Below are positions 31,633 through 42,053 of a stretch of 64,000 bases of DNA, piece by piece. Within the stretch, counting starts at the first letter, position 1. Every line of letters starts with the position of its first letter. The DNA is from Tigriopus japonicus (Eukaryota > Arthropoda > Copepoda > Harpacticoida > Harpacticidae), in assembly GCA_010645155.1 (NCBI GenBank), contig CM021315.1, positions 7,329,034 through 7,393,033 on the forward strand, read 5' to 3'. Under the pieces are notes generated by a model, which ran no database searches, was not told where the DNA came from, and worked only from the letters and a program-made list of their open reading frames with translations. The position numbers and the translations under genes were made by a program.

Positions 31633-32784
31633 GTGTTCCGAATGGCTTTTTAGGTTTGAATCAAAATACCCAAAGACACCATGGCACTTTTTGGACCCAC
31701 AATTCAATGGGGAACAACTTTACTTTTATTGTATTATACAAGATTAGGTCCAGGGAAAAAGTTATATACCTAAAAACCTATTAAATATAACATTTTTTAA
31801 CAAACTATTTAATCCATATTTAGAGACCATTTAGTTACCTAATGAATTCAAATTGAATAAAAATTCATTCAGCAGTAACTGAGTTATTTGACTTTGAATG
31901 GTCCATTTTTGACCCCAAAAAGCTGAAAAACGCTACAGTTATATGAAAAAAAACAAATCCCTAAAGATTTCACATAGTTTTTCAATATTGCAAAAATAAA
32001 TGATTTTTTCAGCTTTGGAACTTATGTCAAAATTGCTCAAAATATGAAAAAAATATCACTTAAAAGGTATTTAAAATACATTTTCCAATAAAAAACTTTT
32101 GCAGTATCAAAGACACTCAAAGTTGGGTAATAATTTAAAGTTTTGAAGAAATCGGTTAATGTTTCAAGTTTCGATTTTAGTCCATTTTGAACATGGTCCT
32201 TCTAGAAATCGTAATTTTGGATATGACTCTGTTAGACATTTTTATTTGTAATTTTGGCACAACACACATCATAGCGTACCCTAAATTGTTATGAAAATAA
32301 CTTTCCAAAAATCTTATTTAAGTGCATTTTAAGTGATATTTTTTCATATTTTGAGCTATTTTGACATAAGTTCCAAAACTGAAAAAAATCATTTATTTTT
32401 GCAATATTGAAAAACTATGTGAAATCTTTGGGAATTTGTTTTTTCTTTATTATTATTATTGTTATTTCATATAACTGTAGCGTTTTTCAGCTTTTTGGGG
32501 TCAAAAATGGATGGACCATTCAAAGTCAAATAACTCAGCTGTTGCTGAATGAATTTTTATTCAATTTGAATTCATTTGGTAACTAAATGGTTTCTAAATA
32601 TGGATTAAATAGTTTGTTAAAAAATGTTATGTTTAATAGGTTTTTAGGTATATAACTTTTTCCCTGGACCTAATCTTGTATAATACAATAAAAGTAAAGT
32701 TGTTCCCCATTGAATTGTGGGTCCAAAAAGTGCCATGGTGTCTTTGGGTATTTTGATTCAAACCTAAAAAGCCATTCGGAACAC
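31633..32784. mobile_element. fold-back element with ~450-bp inverted arms
   Basis: The left arm (31633-~32080) and right arm (~32330-32784) are long inverted repeats that begin GTGTTCCGAATGGCTTTTTA at both ends. They share TTTGACCCCAAAAAGCTGAA and the TATAACTTTTTCCCTGGACC / complement stretch. The arms are ~95% alike by eye and the centre of ~250 bp is unique and non-coding. A target duplication is not obvious. It interrupts a LINE RT. Confidence 0.75.
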
Positions 32785-33025
32785 CGTGGGTACAAGTGGT
32801 TTTGACAACGGAATGAATTTACGTACCTTCAAATCGTATGCTCGCTCTACCTGCTATGACTTGGGTTGCCAAGCCAGCGCGAATGTATTTATCCTTCCAT
32901 AAAATCCAGAGAGAAGCTCTATTCACATTGGATTCGTCCGCTCGCAATCTACGACTAATCCTTGTTGCTGATTGCAGTGAAGGTCAAAGTTCAGTTTTGT
33001 CTAGTTTCAAAAGATTTGGAAGACA

Positions 33026-34577
33026 ATGGATTCGGTTGTTCTGTCAACTGTGGGGACACACAAAGCCTTACAATCCATGTTGAACAAGGCCAAAATACAT
33101 GCAAAAAACGACCGCGAGGACTTTTTGTCAAAGCCTGGACCTCATCTTGGTGCGTGTTAGTTTCATTCATTGTTTAATTCCATGTTCAGGGCGAATGTCT
33201 TTTCAGGAGGTGCAATCGGTGTTTATGCAAAGTTATTAAAATCCATGTCTTTGGGAACCCGCCCAGAATTGATGGAATATTGGTCGAAAAACGGACGGCA
33301 AAAGGAGCTCACGAACGTCGTTGAAACACTTTGGGAGGTGGAAGATGAATGGGACTCTTTCTTGGAAGAACTCGATAAGGTAATAGTTAAGAGTGTTGTT
33401 AATCCAGCCCCAATATGTAATACTTAGATTCCTTTAGGAGACCTTACGTGAGGGAGGTGATGAATCCAAAGAATTACTTACAACAGGATCTCAAGCCCCC
33501 GCCCATGTTGAGTTGACCAATGTAAGAACTCAAGAGAGCTTTAGCCTTCAAGGTCTCATGGACCAGTATGATTCAAATGAGGCTGACAGACTTCATCTAA
33601 TCTTACTCCGACACTTTGCCTGACTTCCGTGACGAGATCACGTGGCCTCTTTGGAGGGCAGTCAAGGAAAGTATCCTATTTTCCAGGTTTTTACCCAATA
33701 CTAAAGAAGCTCATGAGAAAGAAGCGTCGACACAGTCAAGTTGTTTGGATTTTTTGGAGCTTCAAATGTTTGTTGTTGTTGTCACCACAGTCAATCAGGA
33801 AGTTCAAGTTAAAACGAAAGTCGATTTTGCAATCAATTTACATAGATCATGCCAGTAAAAATTGATCCAGTCTTTGGATCACATAATAAGATGAATTCAG
33901 ACCCTTCCGTGGATATTTTTCAATCAAAGGCTCCTACTTGCTGTATTTTTTTCTCTTCCACTTCCTGGGTTGTTTGAATTTTTAAAGGCTTTGTGAAAAA
34001 GCCACTGTCGCCAGTGTTCTGACGACGTTTCTTTTGCATAAGCTTCTGTACCAAATACTAATGTCTAACAACTGTTGATTTTGGCGGGAAACGTGTATTT
34101 CACTACCACTTTGCTCTACAGCTCGCTTGAAAGCCTCGAAATTGGCTGTTGTGGTTGTTTCGTTCGGATTGCAAACTGGTGCAGAGAATTGGCTCCAAGA
34201 AACGGGATGCCAATTGCCAATGTTTCTCGATCCGGATCGCAAATTGTATCGCGCTTTTGGTCTTCATAGGTCTTTGGCCAAGGTATGCTTTCTATGCAAT
34301 CATGGGTAGTGCTAGCACACCGTAAAGTGCACTAAGTAGTACCATACGTTGCTTATTGATCCTTATTTTGAAGGTGTTCAATCATAAAAGTCTGTTCTAC
34401 TATGGAGAACAAGTAGCCTCTGGACGTGATCTGCCCAAGGCCATGAGTGGGATTGAGGACGATCCTTTGCAAATGGGTGGAAACTTTACCGTGTCCATTC
34501 CAAGTACCAAAATGACGTTGGTTTACCGGAGCAAAAACCCTTCGGACCGTCCATCTTTGGAACAAATTTTAGCGTAG
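33026..34577 (+). CDS. SELENOL: selenoprotein L (Prx-like2 / AhpC-TSA_2, U-x-x-U)
   Basis: Five exons: 33026-33149, 33207-33379, 33438-33660, 34122-34282 and 34374-34577, about 294 residues. The ATG at 33026 has an in-frame TAG 24 bases upstream. The N-terminal half is helical. The thioredoxin-fold region starts GSQAPAHVELTNV (exon 3) and runs to LILLRHFA, then TGA-CTT-CCG-TGA-CGA (33621-33635). Read as selenocysteine, this is the pair U161-LP-U164 at the place of the peroxiredoxin-like CxxC. Exons 4 and 5 continue the fold (KLAVVVVSFG, FLDPDRKLYRAFGL, then DDPLQMGGNFTVS and LVYRSKNPSDRPSLEQIL), typical of AhpC/TSA_2. The exon 3 donor is the weak point: GTCAAG at 33661 keeps phase, whereas GTATCC at 33671 does not. 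A SECIS-like element follows. Presumed redox enzyme; the family is described from aquatic animals. Confidence 0.88.
33621..33632 (+). other. paired in-frame TGA (selenocysteine) codons
   Basis: TGA at 33621-33623 and 33630-33632 are separated by CTT CCG. Both are in the frame fixed by exons 1-3, and the frame carries on with RDHVASLEG afterwards. The spacing gives U-x-x-U, the diselenide motif known in selenoprotein L. Confidence 0.87.
33705..34053. mobile_element. family E MITE in intron 3 of the selenoprotein gene
   Basis: A 349-bp element with inverted ends AGAAGCTCATGAGAAAGAAG / ...CTTTTGCATAAGCTTCTGTA and a perfect 8-bp duplication AATACTAA (33697-33704, 34054-34061). Removing it restores an intron of ~110 bases, similar in size to the other introns. 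Confidence 0.82.
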
Positions 34578-34599
34578 AAGCTCAACAAAAGAAGAAGTG

Positions 34600-34680
34600 C
34601 AAAAGTAACCTATGATGGTTTGGGATGAAATTCATTTGAACTTCCCAAAGCTTGATGCCTCAGCTACAGAGTACTTTTTC
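34600..34680 (+). promoter_or_regulatory. SECIS-like element in the selenoprotein 3' UTR
   Basis: It begins 34 bases after the stop. The core ATGA is at 34612-34615, followed by 12 nt, the apical AA at 34628-34629, 23 nt, then TGAT at 34653-34656. Spacing fits the eukaryotic SECIS consensus (ATGA-N10-12-AA-N18-27-NGAN). The helix TTTGGGA (34619-34625) pairs with TTCCCAAA (34642-34649). Outer pairing of AAAAGTA (34601-34607) with TACTTTT (34672-34678) is possible. SECIS RNA recruits SBP2 and the Sec-specific elongation factor so that UGA is read as selenocysteine. Confidence 0.82.
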
Positions 34681-34703
34681 TTGAGTAATTAGATATTTAC
34701 GTA

Positions 34704-36352
34704 CAGTCAGGAGCAAAAGTATTCGTAACCTCGAAAATTTTATTGATTTTTAAATGATACTCGATTTTTGAAAAATACATTTAAGAACCATTTTGCTCCT
34801 TAGTTATTCTTTTATCATTTAAAAGCTATGATACTTTTCTTTTTAAAAATTTACAAGATTTTGTTTAAAAAACTGCTCAGAACATGTATTAGACCAAGAG
34901 CAAAAGTATTCGTAACATTTTGTCAATAGTTTATTGAATGCCCTTTTTGCTGAATTACACTTAAGAGACGTTTTTTATAATCATTTACAAGATTTTTACA
35001 TACATCTGAAGGAATGTTAGCCCATTCTTCATAACAGATTTGCTCCAGTTCGTCAATTGTCTTTGGACGTCTTGCACGGATACGGACTTTTAATTCTCTC
35101 CAAAGGTTTTCAATTGGATTAAGGTCCGGATTCATGGAGGGCCAGTCCAAGACCTTAATCCGATTGTCCTTCAACCATTTCTTGACCAAAATGCTGTTGT
35201 GCTTAGGGTCGTTGTCGTGCTGGAAGACGAACTGTCGACCAAGCCAAAGTTTCCGCGCTGAACTCTGGAGATTCTCAGCCAAGATATCCCGATAGTCTTC
35301 TTTTTTCATTGTCCCATGAATTCTCACGAGGTTACCGGTGCCTTTGGCGGAAAAGGAGCCCCATAACATGATCGATCCTCCACCGTGCTTGACCGTAGGG
35401 ATGGTGTTTTTTGGATGAAACGCTTCTCCTTTACGTCGCCAAATCCTTTGAGCATCATTGTGACCAAAAAGCTCAACCTGTGTCTCATCTGACCAAAGAA
35501 TCCTAGACCAAAAGTCACTGGTCTTGTCAGGGTACTTCTTGGCAAATTCCAAGCGAGCCTTCAAGTGTCTATCCTTGAGCAAGGGAGTCTTCCGTGGGCG
35601 ACAAGACTTCAATCCTGCTTTGTGAAGTGAGCGAGCAACAGTAAACCTCGAGATGGACAATCCATTTTCACTGAGACTGTTCCGGATGTCCTTGACCGTT
35701 GTTCGAGGATTATTTGTGACCTCTCTGACAATCTTCCTCTCAAGTCTGGCTGACAGTTTCCTTGGACGACCGGATCTTGGGAGGTTCTCAACCGTTCCGT
35801 TCTTTTGTGCCTTCTTCACGACGTACTGAATCGTTGAAATCGGGATGTCCAGAAGCTTCGAAATGGCTCTGTAGCCCTTGCCTCCATGATGAAGACTTAC
35901 TATCTTCAACTCTTCAACTTCAAGTCCTTGTCGAGCTTCTTGACCTTGGTCATGATTGGTTGACTGTGAAGCAATTGTTCAATTCGGTAAAATTTATAAG
36001 ATCCAAGAAAGATCTAGAAAATCTTGGAAAAAAGGAGACTAAATGACTTTTCTCCGGCTTTCCAGAATGTTCTACATCTTTCGATCAATTTTTTCTGATG
36101 AAAAATCTGTTTATAAACCTATTTTGTTAACTTTTTTGCGCGTTACGAATACTTTTACACTATCTAAAATTTTATTTTTAATAATTAAAAGTTAGTTTCA
36201 GACATTTTTATAAAACAATTGCGGGAAACTGGTATTATTCTTAATCGGAAAAAAATATTACATTCTTACAAACTTCTTAGCATAGTATTTAATTGGATAT
36301 AAAGGATTTTCTGGTTTTCTCGTCACGTTACAAATACTTTTGCTCCTGACTG
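34704..36352 (-). mobile_element. Tc1-type transposon with IR/DR ends
   Basis: The 1649-bp element lies between TA dinucleotides (34702-34703, 36353-36354). Outer ends CAGTCAGGAGCAAAAGTATT are nearly identical. A second copy of the AGCAAAAGTATTCGTAAC motif lies ~195 bp inside the left end (34897-34915), and a partner lies at 36141-36160 on the right. This is the two-binding-site inverted/direct repeat layout of Sleeping Beauty-like Tc1 elements. It starts only about 45 bases after the SECIS of the upstream gene. Confidence 0.92.
34923..35978 (-). CDS. Tc1 transposase (DD34E), nearly intact
   Basis: The frame is open for about 350 codons, with an N-terminal paired-like HTH (GYRAISKLLDIPISTIQYVV), a GRPR hook (RSGRPRKLS), a second HTH (VARSLHKAGLK) and the full catalytic triad LWSDETQ, FQHDNDPKH and NPDLNPIENLW. 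Exactly 34 residues separate the second Asp from Glu. The C-terminus (NLVNDYKKRLLSVIQQKG) is complete. This frame has no ATG before the HTH. An ATG at 35955 (MTKVKKLDKDLKLK) is in another frame that ends at a TGA, so a one-base indel near 35911 probably breaks the N-terminus. Confidence 0.88.
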   Translation of the reverse strand, partial: TIASQSTNHDQGQEARQGLEVEELKIVSLHHGGKGYRAISKLLDIPISTIQYVVKKAQKNGTVENLPRSGRPRKLSARLERKIVREVTNNPRTTVKDIRNSLSENGLSISRFTVARSLHKAGLKSCRPRKTPLLKDRHLKARLEFAKKYPDKTSDFWSRILWSDETQVELFGHNDAQRIWRRKGEAFHPKNTIPTVKHGGGSIMLWGSFSAKGTGNLVRIHGTMKKEDYRDILAENLQSSARKLWLGRQFVFQHDNDPKHNSILVKKWLKDNRIKVLDWPSMNPDLNPIENLWRELKVRIRARRPKTIDELEQICYEEWANIPSDVCKNLVNDYKKRLLSVIQQKGHSINY

Positions 36353-36354
36353 TA

Positions 36355-37363
36355 CATGCGACTGAAAAGAATGAATTATAGTAATTGGTCCGACAAATTT
36401 GGATAATGAGAGGTTCGAGTCTGTTTTTACGTTGTGATGATTGCGAGAAATGTTTATTAGTACATGGACGAGTGAGTTGGCAAAGAAAAAAAAGAAAGAA
36501 GAGACTATTATTATATGATTATTGAAGTGTGTGTGTACTTTTGGTTAAGATTCATCAGATCGAAATAAAGCGTCGTGAATCGTTTATTGTTTCTAAAATA
36601 GTTCCAAGGATTCAGCAGTATAGGGGGAGCTAGCTGCAACTTTAAGGGCTCAAAGGCTTTGACAAGATACTAAAGTTAGATATATTTGACAATTAATACA
36701 GTGTTGTGAACTACTCAAAAAATTGTTTTAATTCAAAACATTTGAAACAAATTCCTCGTTTGCCTGTAACTTCTAGTTCTATTTTCAAATTTGGCTTTGA
36801 GATCAAATGGTGAAGCCCAGACAGCCTTAGTCTTAAAGAAACAACAAAAGTTGTGTCGCCATCACGCCAACTGGTGTATTCTCTTGGAAAACTTTACCGA
36901 AAGAGATTTTCAAAAAAAGGTGAAAAGCGAGACAACATTATTTCCAGATAAAAGGCTGAATGAAACCATATCGGTTCACTTACAATTTCTCATACCAGTA
37001 TGTTCTTGTTCTTAGAACATTGTCATTTGGTTCCAGTCAATGCTAAAAAATACGATAATCTATACAACTAAGGAGAAACAGTCACACTCTAAAGTGATTG
37101 CAACGACATTCAACGGGGTAAACAAGGCTTCATTTCAAGCTGACCTACTAAATCGTGGATCCAATTGGTCCTTCGAGCCGGATCTTTGAACAATCGCCAA
37201 ACCTTATTAAGTGACAGAACCATAGCCGCGTTCGCTTAGAACATTTTGGATCAATGCGTCATCATGCCAATAGAAAACATAAAAAAGACTTGAAGACCAA
37301 CAAGCGGTCAACCACCATCCAAATTTCTACTTTGACAAAGATATCCGGAACACTCCGACATTG
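36355..37363. other. intergenic stretch downstream of the Tc1 element
   Basis: No gene recognised. An AATAAA at 36564-36569 on the plus strand could be the poly(A) signal of the selenoprotein transcript, displaced by the Tc1 insertion. The rest is AT-rich. Confidence 0.35.
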
Positions 37364-37700
37364 TCAAGAGCAAGTATCGTCAGCAAAAAGGGAGAGTTTG
37401 TTTGAAATTCCGTCCCCAATATCATTTATGTAGGCTAGGAACAAGACTGGGCCCAGAACTGAACCACTTGTGACATGAGTCCATTCTGATTTTGCTCCAT
37501 TAAGAACAATTCTTTGCCGTCTGTTGGATAGCCATGCTTCCACCCACCTGAGCACAGAGCCGTGTAAGCCCAAAGCCGAGAGTTTTTTCAGTAGAAGGAA
37601 ATGACTGACTTTGTCAAATACTTTGCAGAAGTCGAAGTACAGTAGACAGAGTGGACCGGATTTCCAGCGTCAACTGACTCGCTAATTTGTTCTAAATATT
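37364..37700 (-). pseudogene. LINE reverse transcriptase fragment
   Basis: A short minus-strand piece holds consecutive RT motifs: DFCKVFDKVSHFLLLKKL, WLSNRRQRIVLNGAKSEW, SGSVLGPVLFLAYINDIG and LFADDTCS. It is truncated on both sides. Confidence 0.75.
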
Positions 37701-37909
37701 TCAGCAAGCCCGTGGTGGAAAGTGGAAGAACATATAGAAGCTCGAGCATTTGAAAGTAGTACAATGTTCAGGAGCCAAGGGACTGAGTTGCTACGGGTCC
37801 AAAAAGATCAAAGGCAACGACTACGGCACTAAAGCAAAAGAAACCCTCGAGAAGGCGAACAAGGACATTTTAACCTCAATAGCCAGCGAGCCCTTCTAGG
37901 GTACGAATA

Positions 37910-39341
37910 ATGCCACAAGAATTTCCTCAAATTCAAAATAGAGTAAGATCGGGAAACCATCCAAATGACTGGATGCTGAACCCAAACGAATGGAGATTGA
38001 ACCCGATCATGGACGAGGATGGTATTAGAAGAGGGAAATGCCATATTAACGTTAAGATGCCAGTGTTCCATGGTGACGTCCTGAAGTGTACTGAGTGGAG
38101 TAACATGTACCAATCACTCGTGCAAAACACTTCAAAGACTATATCAGAAAAGATGGGACTGCTCAAAGCCTCGTTAGGTGAGAAGGCTAAAGCATTCCTT
38201 ATGGGATTTGATAATACTCGAGAGGATTATTTTGAAGCTATTCGCCCATTAAGGAAGGTATATGGAGATCGGGACCTCGTAGTTGACGCTCACCAAAGAG
38301 CATTGGAACAATTGCCAAGAGTTAGACCCCGAGACCCGGAAGCCCTTTCAGATTTTGCTGCAAAAGTACAGGGTCATATGTTCGTCGTCCGAAAGTATCG
38401 ATCGGTTGAGGACGGAACATTGGGTTATTTAATTCGAACTTTGGAAAGGAAACTGGACCAAGACAACACCACCAACTTTGGAATGAGTTCATCAAAATGC
38501 GTCTGTTGCAGAGAAGAACACTCCGTCGCCAATTGTACGAGCTTTAAATCTTTGGAACATGGTCAGAGGTTTGAGATTGCCCGGAAGAATAACCTTTGTT
38601 TCCATTGTCTCAGGGGTGGCCATTTGGGGAATCAATGCCGAACGCCACTTTCTTGCAATGTTCGTGGTTGTCGGTACTCCCATCACCCATTGTTACATGC
38701 AGATCAACAAACCAACCACTCGAGTAATCTTCAGTGTTCTCCAATGAGATCGGAAGCAGAGTTCCGTGGGGGAGACAGTCAGTGTCAAAATGTCAAGTCC
38801 AGGTCAGACTTCGTCTTAAGAGTGGTTCCGGTGACTTGTTGCGGTCCCCATGGAACAATTGATACATTTGCATTTATTGACGCAAGCGCAGACACGTCTT
38901 TTGTTAGTGAAATACTCCTTCAGGAAATCGGAGCGCTCAAGGGCGTACCAGAATCATTAGTAGGTCATGGAGCAACAGGAACCATACACTGTACATATGA
39001 GATCAATCGAGACAAAAATCGATATTAGGCCTATCAGTTCTCAAGATATTTATACACTAAACGTGAGATCCCTACCAGAGGTATGTCGGAACCTGAGGAG
39101 CTTCTCTTGGAAATCAGTTCATCAGCGGTGGAATCATCTGAGAGGTATACCTCTGTCAGATAACGGCAAAGTGGAGGCAAAGATAACGGCAGACGGCAAA
39201 GTGGAGGTGCTTTTGGCTCTAGATGCAGACACTGATCGAACCTTTAGAATGGCGAAGAGGGGAACCAGGGACCCCTTACGCTTTCCGAACTGCCTTGGGT
39301 TGGGTGGCTCGGGGAAAGGTCAGTTCTGCCTGGGAGGATAA
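37910..39341 (+). pseudogene. BEL/Pao retrotransposon gag-protease, degenerate
   Basis: Starts at ATG 37910. The order is: a DUF1759-type capsid segment (MPVFHGDVLKCTEWSNMYQS... through LEQLPRVRPRDPEALSDFA); zinc-knuckle regions (CVCCREEHSVANC, CFHCLRGGHLGNQC, CRYSHHPLLH); and a DUF1758-type aspartic protease whose active-site region reads FAFIDASADTSFVS, where D-x-G-S is expected. A frameshift near 39000 moves into the next frame (SLPEVCRNL, WNHLRGIPLSD). BEL reverse transcriptase, integrase and LTRs were not found, so only the 5' half survives. Confidence 0.75.
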
Positions 39342-39849
39342 AGCAACCTAGTTCAATTTTATCCAGACCGAGGATGAAAACTTGGATAGGGTACTCAATA
39401 TTTTTTATAGAAAGTAGATCAATCCCTACATTGATTGTGAAAGTGTTAGACTCACGAGTTTGGCGTTCATCAATGGAAATGCCAGACGAGGAGACTTTTT
39501 TCCAACCACTGTTCTGGCAGACAGAATTTCCTTCCATAGATCGCCGAATCCGGCTACCGAACTTCGCTCAATGCCGTACGGGAGATGTGGTCGGGTCGGT
39601 GGCTTCACGCAGGGTCCCCTAACTCGAATAAAGCCCGCCAATTGCATAGGAGGGTAAGGGTATATTTCGAGAAGGTTATTGCTGGTGACTGGAACAAATA
39701 TACATGAAATGAAATGGTCGTGGAAGGGAGTAGAGGGAAGAGATGCACTAACAAACTATGGGAGGACGGGAAGGTAAGATGAAATAGAAATGCAGATGAA
39801 GATTCAAGACTCAGAGTCAGCACTTTTACCATGTGGTCGATTGCCTTCT
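39342..39849. other. junction between BEL and DIRS remnants
   Basis: No motif of either element could be placed here with confidence. Short ORFs on both strands are unremarkable. Confidence 0.3.
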
Positions 39850-40002
39850 GAAGGTTAATAATGTGCTTCCTCCCAATCAGCCCCCTGGCGAGCCAAGGGA
39901 TCATGAGTATTGCAGCGACCCCTAGGGGTAAGGTTTTCAGCTTGCTGCACAGAACAACCACAGACATGAGAAAAGGTTATCATCATCTCATGATTAATTT
40001 AA

Positions 40003-40258
40003 TTAGGGGAGGAGACGTGGCGTCGTGGTTAGCGCAGTTTTCTATAGTGAGAGAGGTCCCAGGTTCGATTCTTTCCCGACCTTTCTCAAGGAAACTTTTA
40101 GACGCTAATTCACACCCACAGACGGAGAACCATTCTGATATTGGACATGAGATTGCCTATCGGAAAAACTTTGGACGATGTGATGGCTGGCTTCGCTGGC
40201 CGGGCAAGACTCAACCCTCCGACCCTAGCACCAACAATCCAAGAAAAAAAAAGATATA
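40003..40258 (+). mobile_element. tRNA-derived SINE inserted in DIRS RT
   Basis: The tRNA-like head has A-box region TGGCGTCGTGGTTAGCGC and B box GGTTCGATTC, followed by ~160 bp of unrelated body and an A-rich tail (AAGAAAAAAAAAG). It splits the DIRS RT between the codons for HHLMI and YRTLFGF. It differs from the SINEs at 4218 and 23752, so it is a third family. A clear target duplication was not resolved. Confidence 0.7.
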
Positions 40259-40346
40259 GAACGCTTTTCGGATTCATGTGGCGTGGGGACCAAAACGAAG
40301 AAGTTTATTACGTTTGGAACTGCGCTTTCTTGGGTTTGAAGGAACT

Positions 40347-40457
40347 GGGCCCGTATTCTCAACTTGTACTTGGTTCTTGAAGTGTAACTTCAAGAACGAA
40401 GTTACTACATAGAAGTACGACTTCAAGTACCAAGAACGAGTTGAGAATACGGGCCCA
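40347..40457. mobile_element. ~110-bp palindromic MITE (GGGCCCGTATTCTCAA ends)
   Basis: The terminal inverted repeats GGGCCCGTATTCTCAACTTG / complement, plus inner AAGTACCAAGAAC / complement, make it almost fully self-complementary. Inserted in the DIRS RT between KEL and the next RT codons. Superfamily uncertain. Confidence 0.75.
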
Positions 40458-42053
40458 GGTCCTGAAATTCACGAAGTTTGTGGTTCCAATACTGGCGTTA
40501 GCAAGACGGAATGGTATTGAGGCAAATGGATACATTGACGATATTCATGTTCTTGCTCGAACTCAATCCGAATGCCAACTTGGTATTGATGCTATCCGGA
40601 ATACCATGAGGAAAGCGGGAATTGTTGAAGCTCATGAAAAGTACCAACCGCCAACACGAGTGGGGGTGTTCCTGGGCCTAGTAAATGATTACACCACTAT
40701 GAAATACTCTGTGCCAACCCCCAAGCTGGATCAAATAAAGGCTGCCCTACGACGCCTCTTTCTGGCAAAACGTGTACCAACAAGAAAAAATGGCTTCCTT
40801 GTATGGGAAACTCGCAGCTTGTCGGCTTGCTTGCGGGCCAAGCCTACGGCTGCTTTGTCGCATTGGCCAGAAATTTTACTCTGCGGATGGTGCAAAAGAT
40901 TGGGATGGTTGGTCAAATGTGCAACCTTACCGAGAGGAGATGAAGAATCTTGTGAATTGTCTAGACGACCTGAACTGGTACCCCACGTACGGTAAGGATA
41001 GTGTTACCAACGTTGATACTGTGCTAGCGTCGGATGCATCAGGCCTAGGTTATGCGCTAGTGGGCATTCATTGTGGAGGTGAGTTTGAGCACAAGGTTCA
41101 TGTTGGTCCTTGCTTGCAATTTATTGTCAAGGGTCAGTTTTTGGCTACACAACAAAAAGAAAGTTCGGCTATGCGTGAAATTCGAGCATGAGTCGGGACT
41201 TAAACATCTCGCGTGGGAGACAGATTGAGAGGCAAGTCTATATTACATTTAACGGACTCCTCGGCTGTGGAAGCTATTATGAAAACTGGCCCACCCAACG
41301 CACAACTACAAGAAGCCGCACTTCAGATATACGGTACGTTTCCTGTCGAGGGCGGTCAATTCATTTGCAAGTTGAATGGCGCTCTAGAAATGACCCCAGA
41401 ATGTAAGAAGGTGATGAAGCTTCCCGACTTTTCGACTTGGACGACTTCAGGGTCTCATTTAGCGATTATCGAAAAATTGAACGTTGGACTCGAAAAACGA
41501 TTGTTTTCGATCTTTTTACTTCAAGTATTAACGCCAAATGCACTCGTTTTGCAAGCAAATTTCGTGGCCAAGGTTCGGCAAAAAATGCATTTTCCCTCCT
41601 TTGGAATACGTTGGGTTACGTGTATGCTTGTCTACCACCTTCCCTGATTATTCCAGTCATCAAAAAATTTGAAGCTCAGATAGCCAAAGGTGTTCTTCTT
41701 ATCCCCTTGTGGAAAACTGCGAGGTTCTGGCCTGTTGTTTGTCCTGATGGGAAGCATTTAGCGAAAATGTTTGTTAGACATTTCATATTTACGCCAAATC
41801 TTATCGTAGGGCCCGAAATTCAAAGTCAGACTTTCCGGAGACCCATGCCATTTATTGTACTGGATGTCAATGGCGAAGAAAGCAACCCCAGACAAGCCAA
41901 TACTTCAGGCAAAAAGTGTTTAGATAATGTTTGCCATCTTATTGATAAATGATTATTTTGTCCTATTTGTGTTCTTTCAGGAACTATACAAAATACCGAG
42001 CATCAATGCGACGTTATGGCGCAGCTTAAGTACGAATCTAAAGCAGAAGGAAC

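Larger units (their letters stand above)
39960..41950 (+). pseudogene. DIRS reverse transcriptase / RNase H, broken
   Basis: The RT begins around TTDMRKGYHHLMI (just before 40003), resumes after the SINE with RTLFGFMWRGDQ...YYVWNCAFLG, and after a MITE continues with the catalytic YIDDIHVLART and a FLGLVNDYTTMKYSVPTPKL block. The RNase H part has VLASDASGLGYALVG and LTDSSAVEAI. A downstream block (FDLFTSSINAKCTRF, WNTLGYVYACLPPSLI, LLIPLWKTARFWPVV) is typical of DIRS/Ngaro pol. At least two insertions and several frameshifts make it inactive. Confidence 0.8.

Noticed and set aside
32838..33177. Alternative ORFs overlapping exon 1 of the selenoprotein gene
   Set aside because: Only the frame from ATG 33026 joins exons 2 and 3 in phase.
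33690..33865. ORFs in the selenoprotein intron
   Set aside because: They lie within the family E MITE and are also open in the unrelated copy at 27737-28075.
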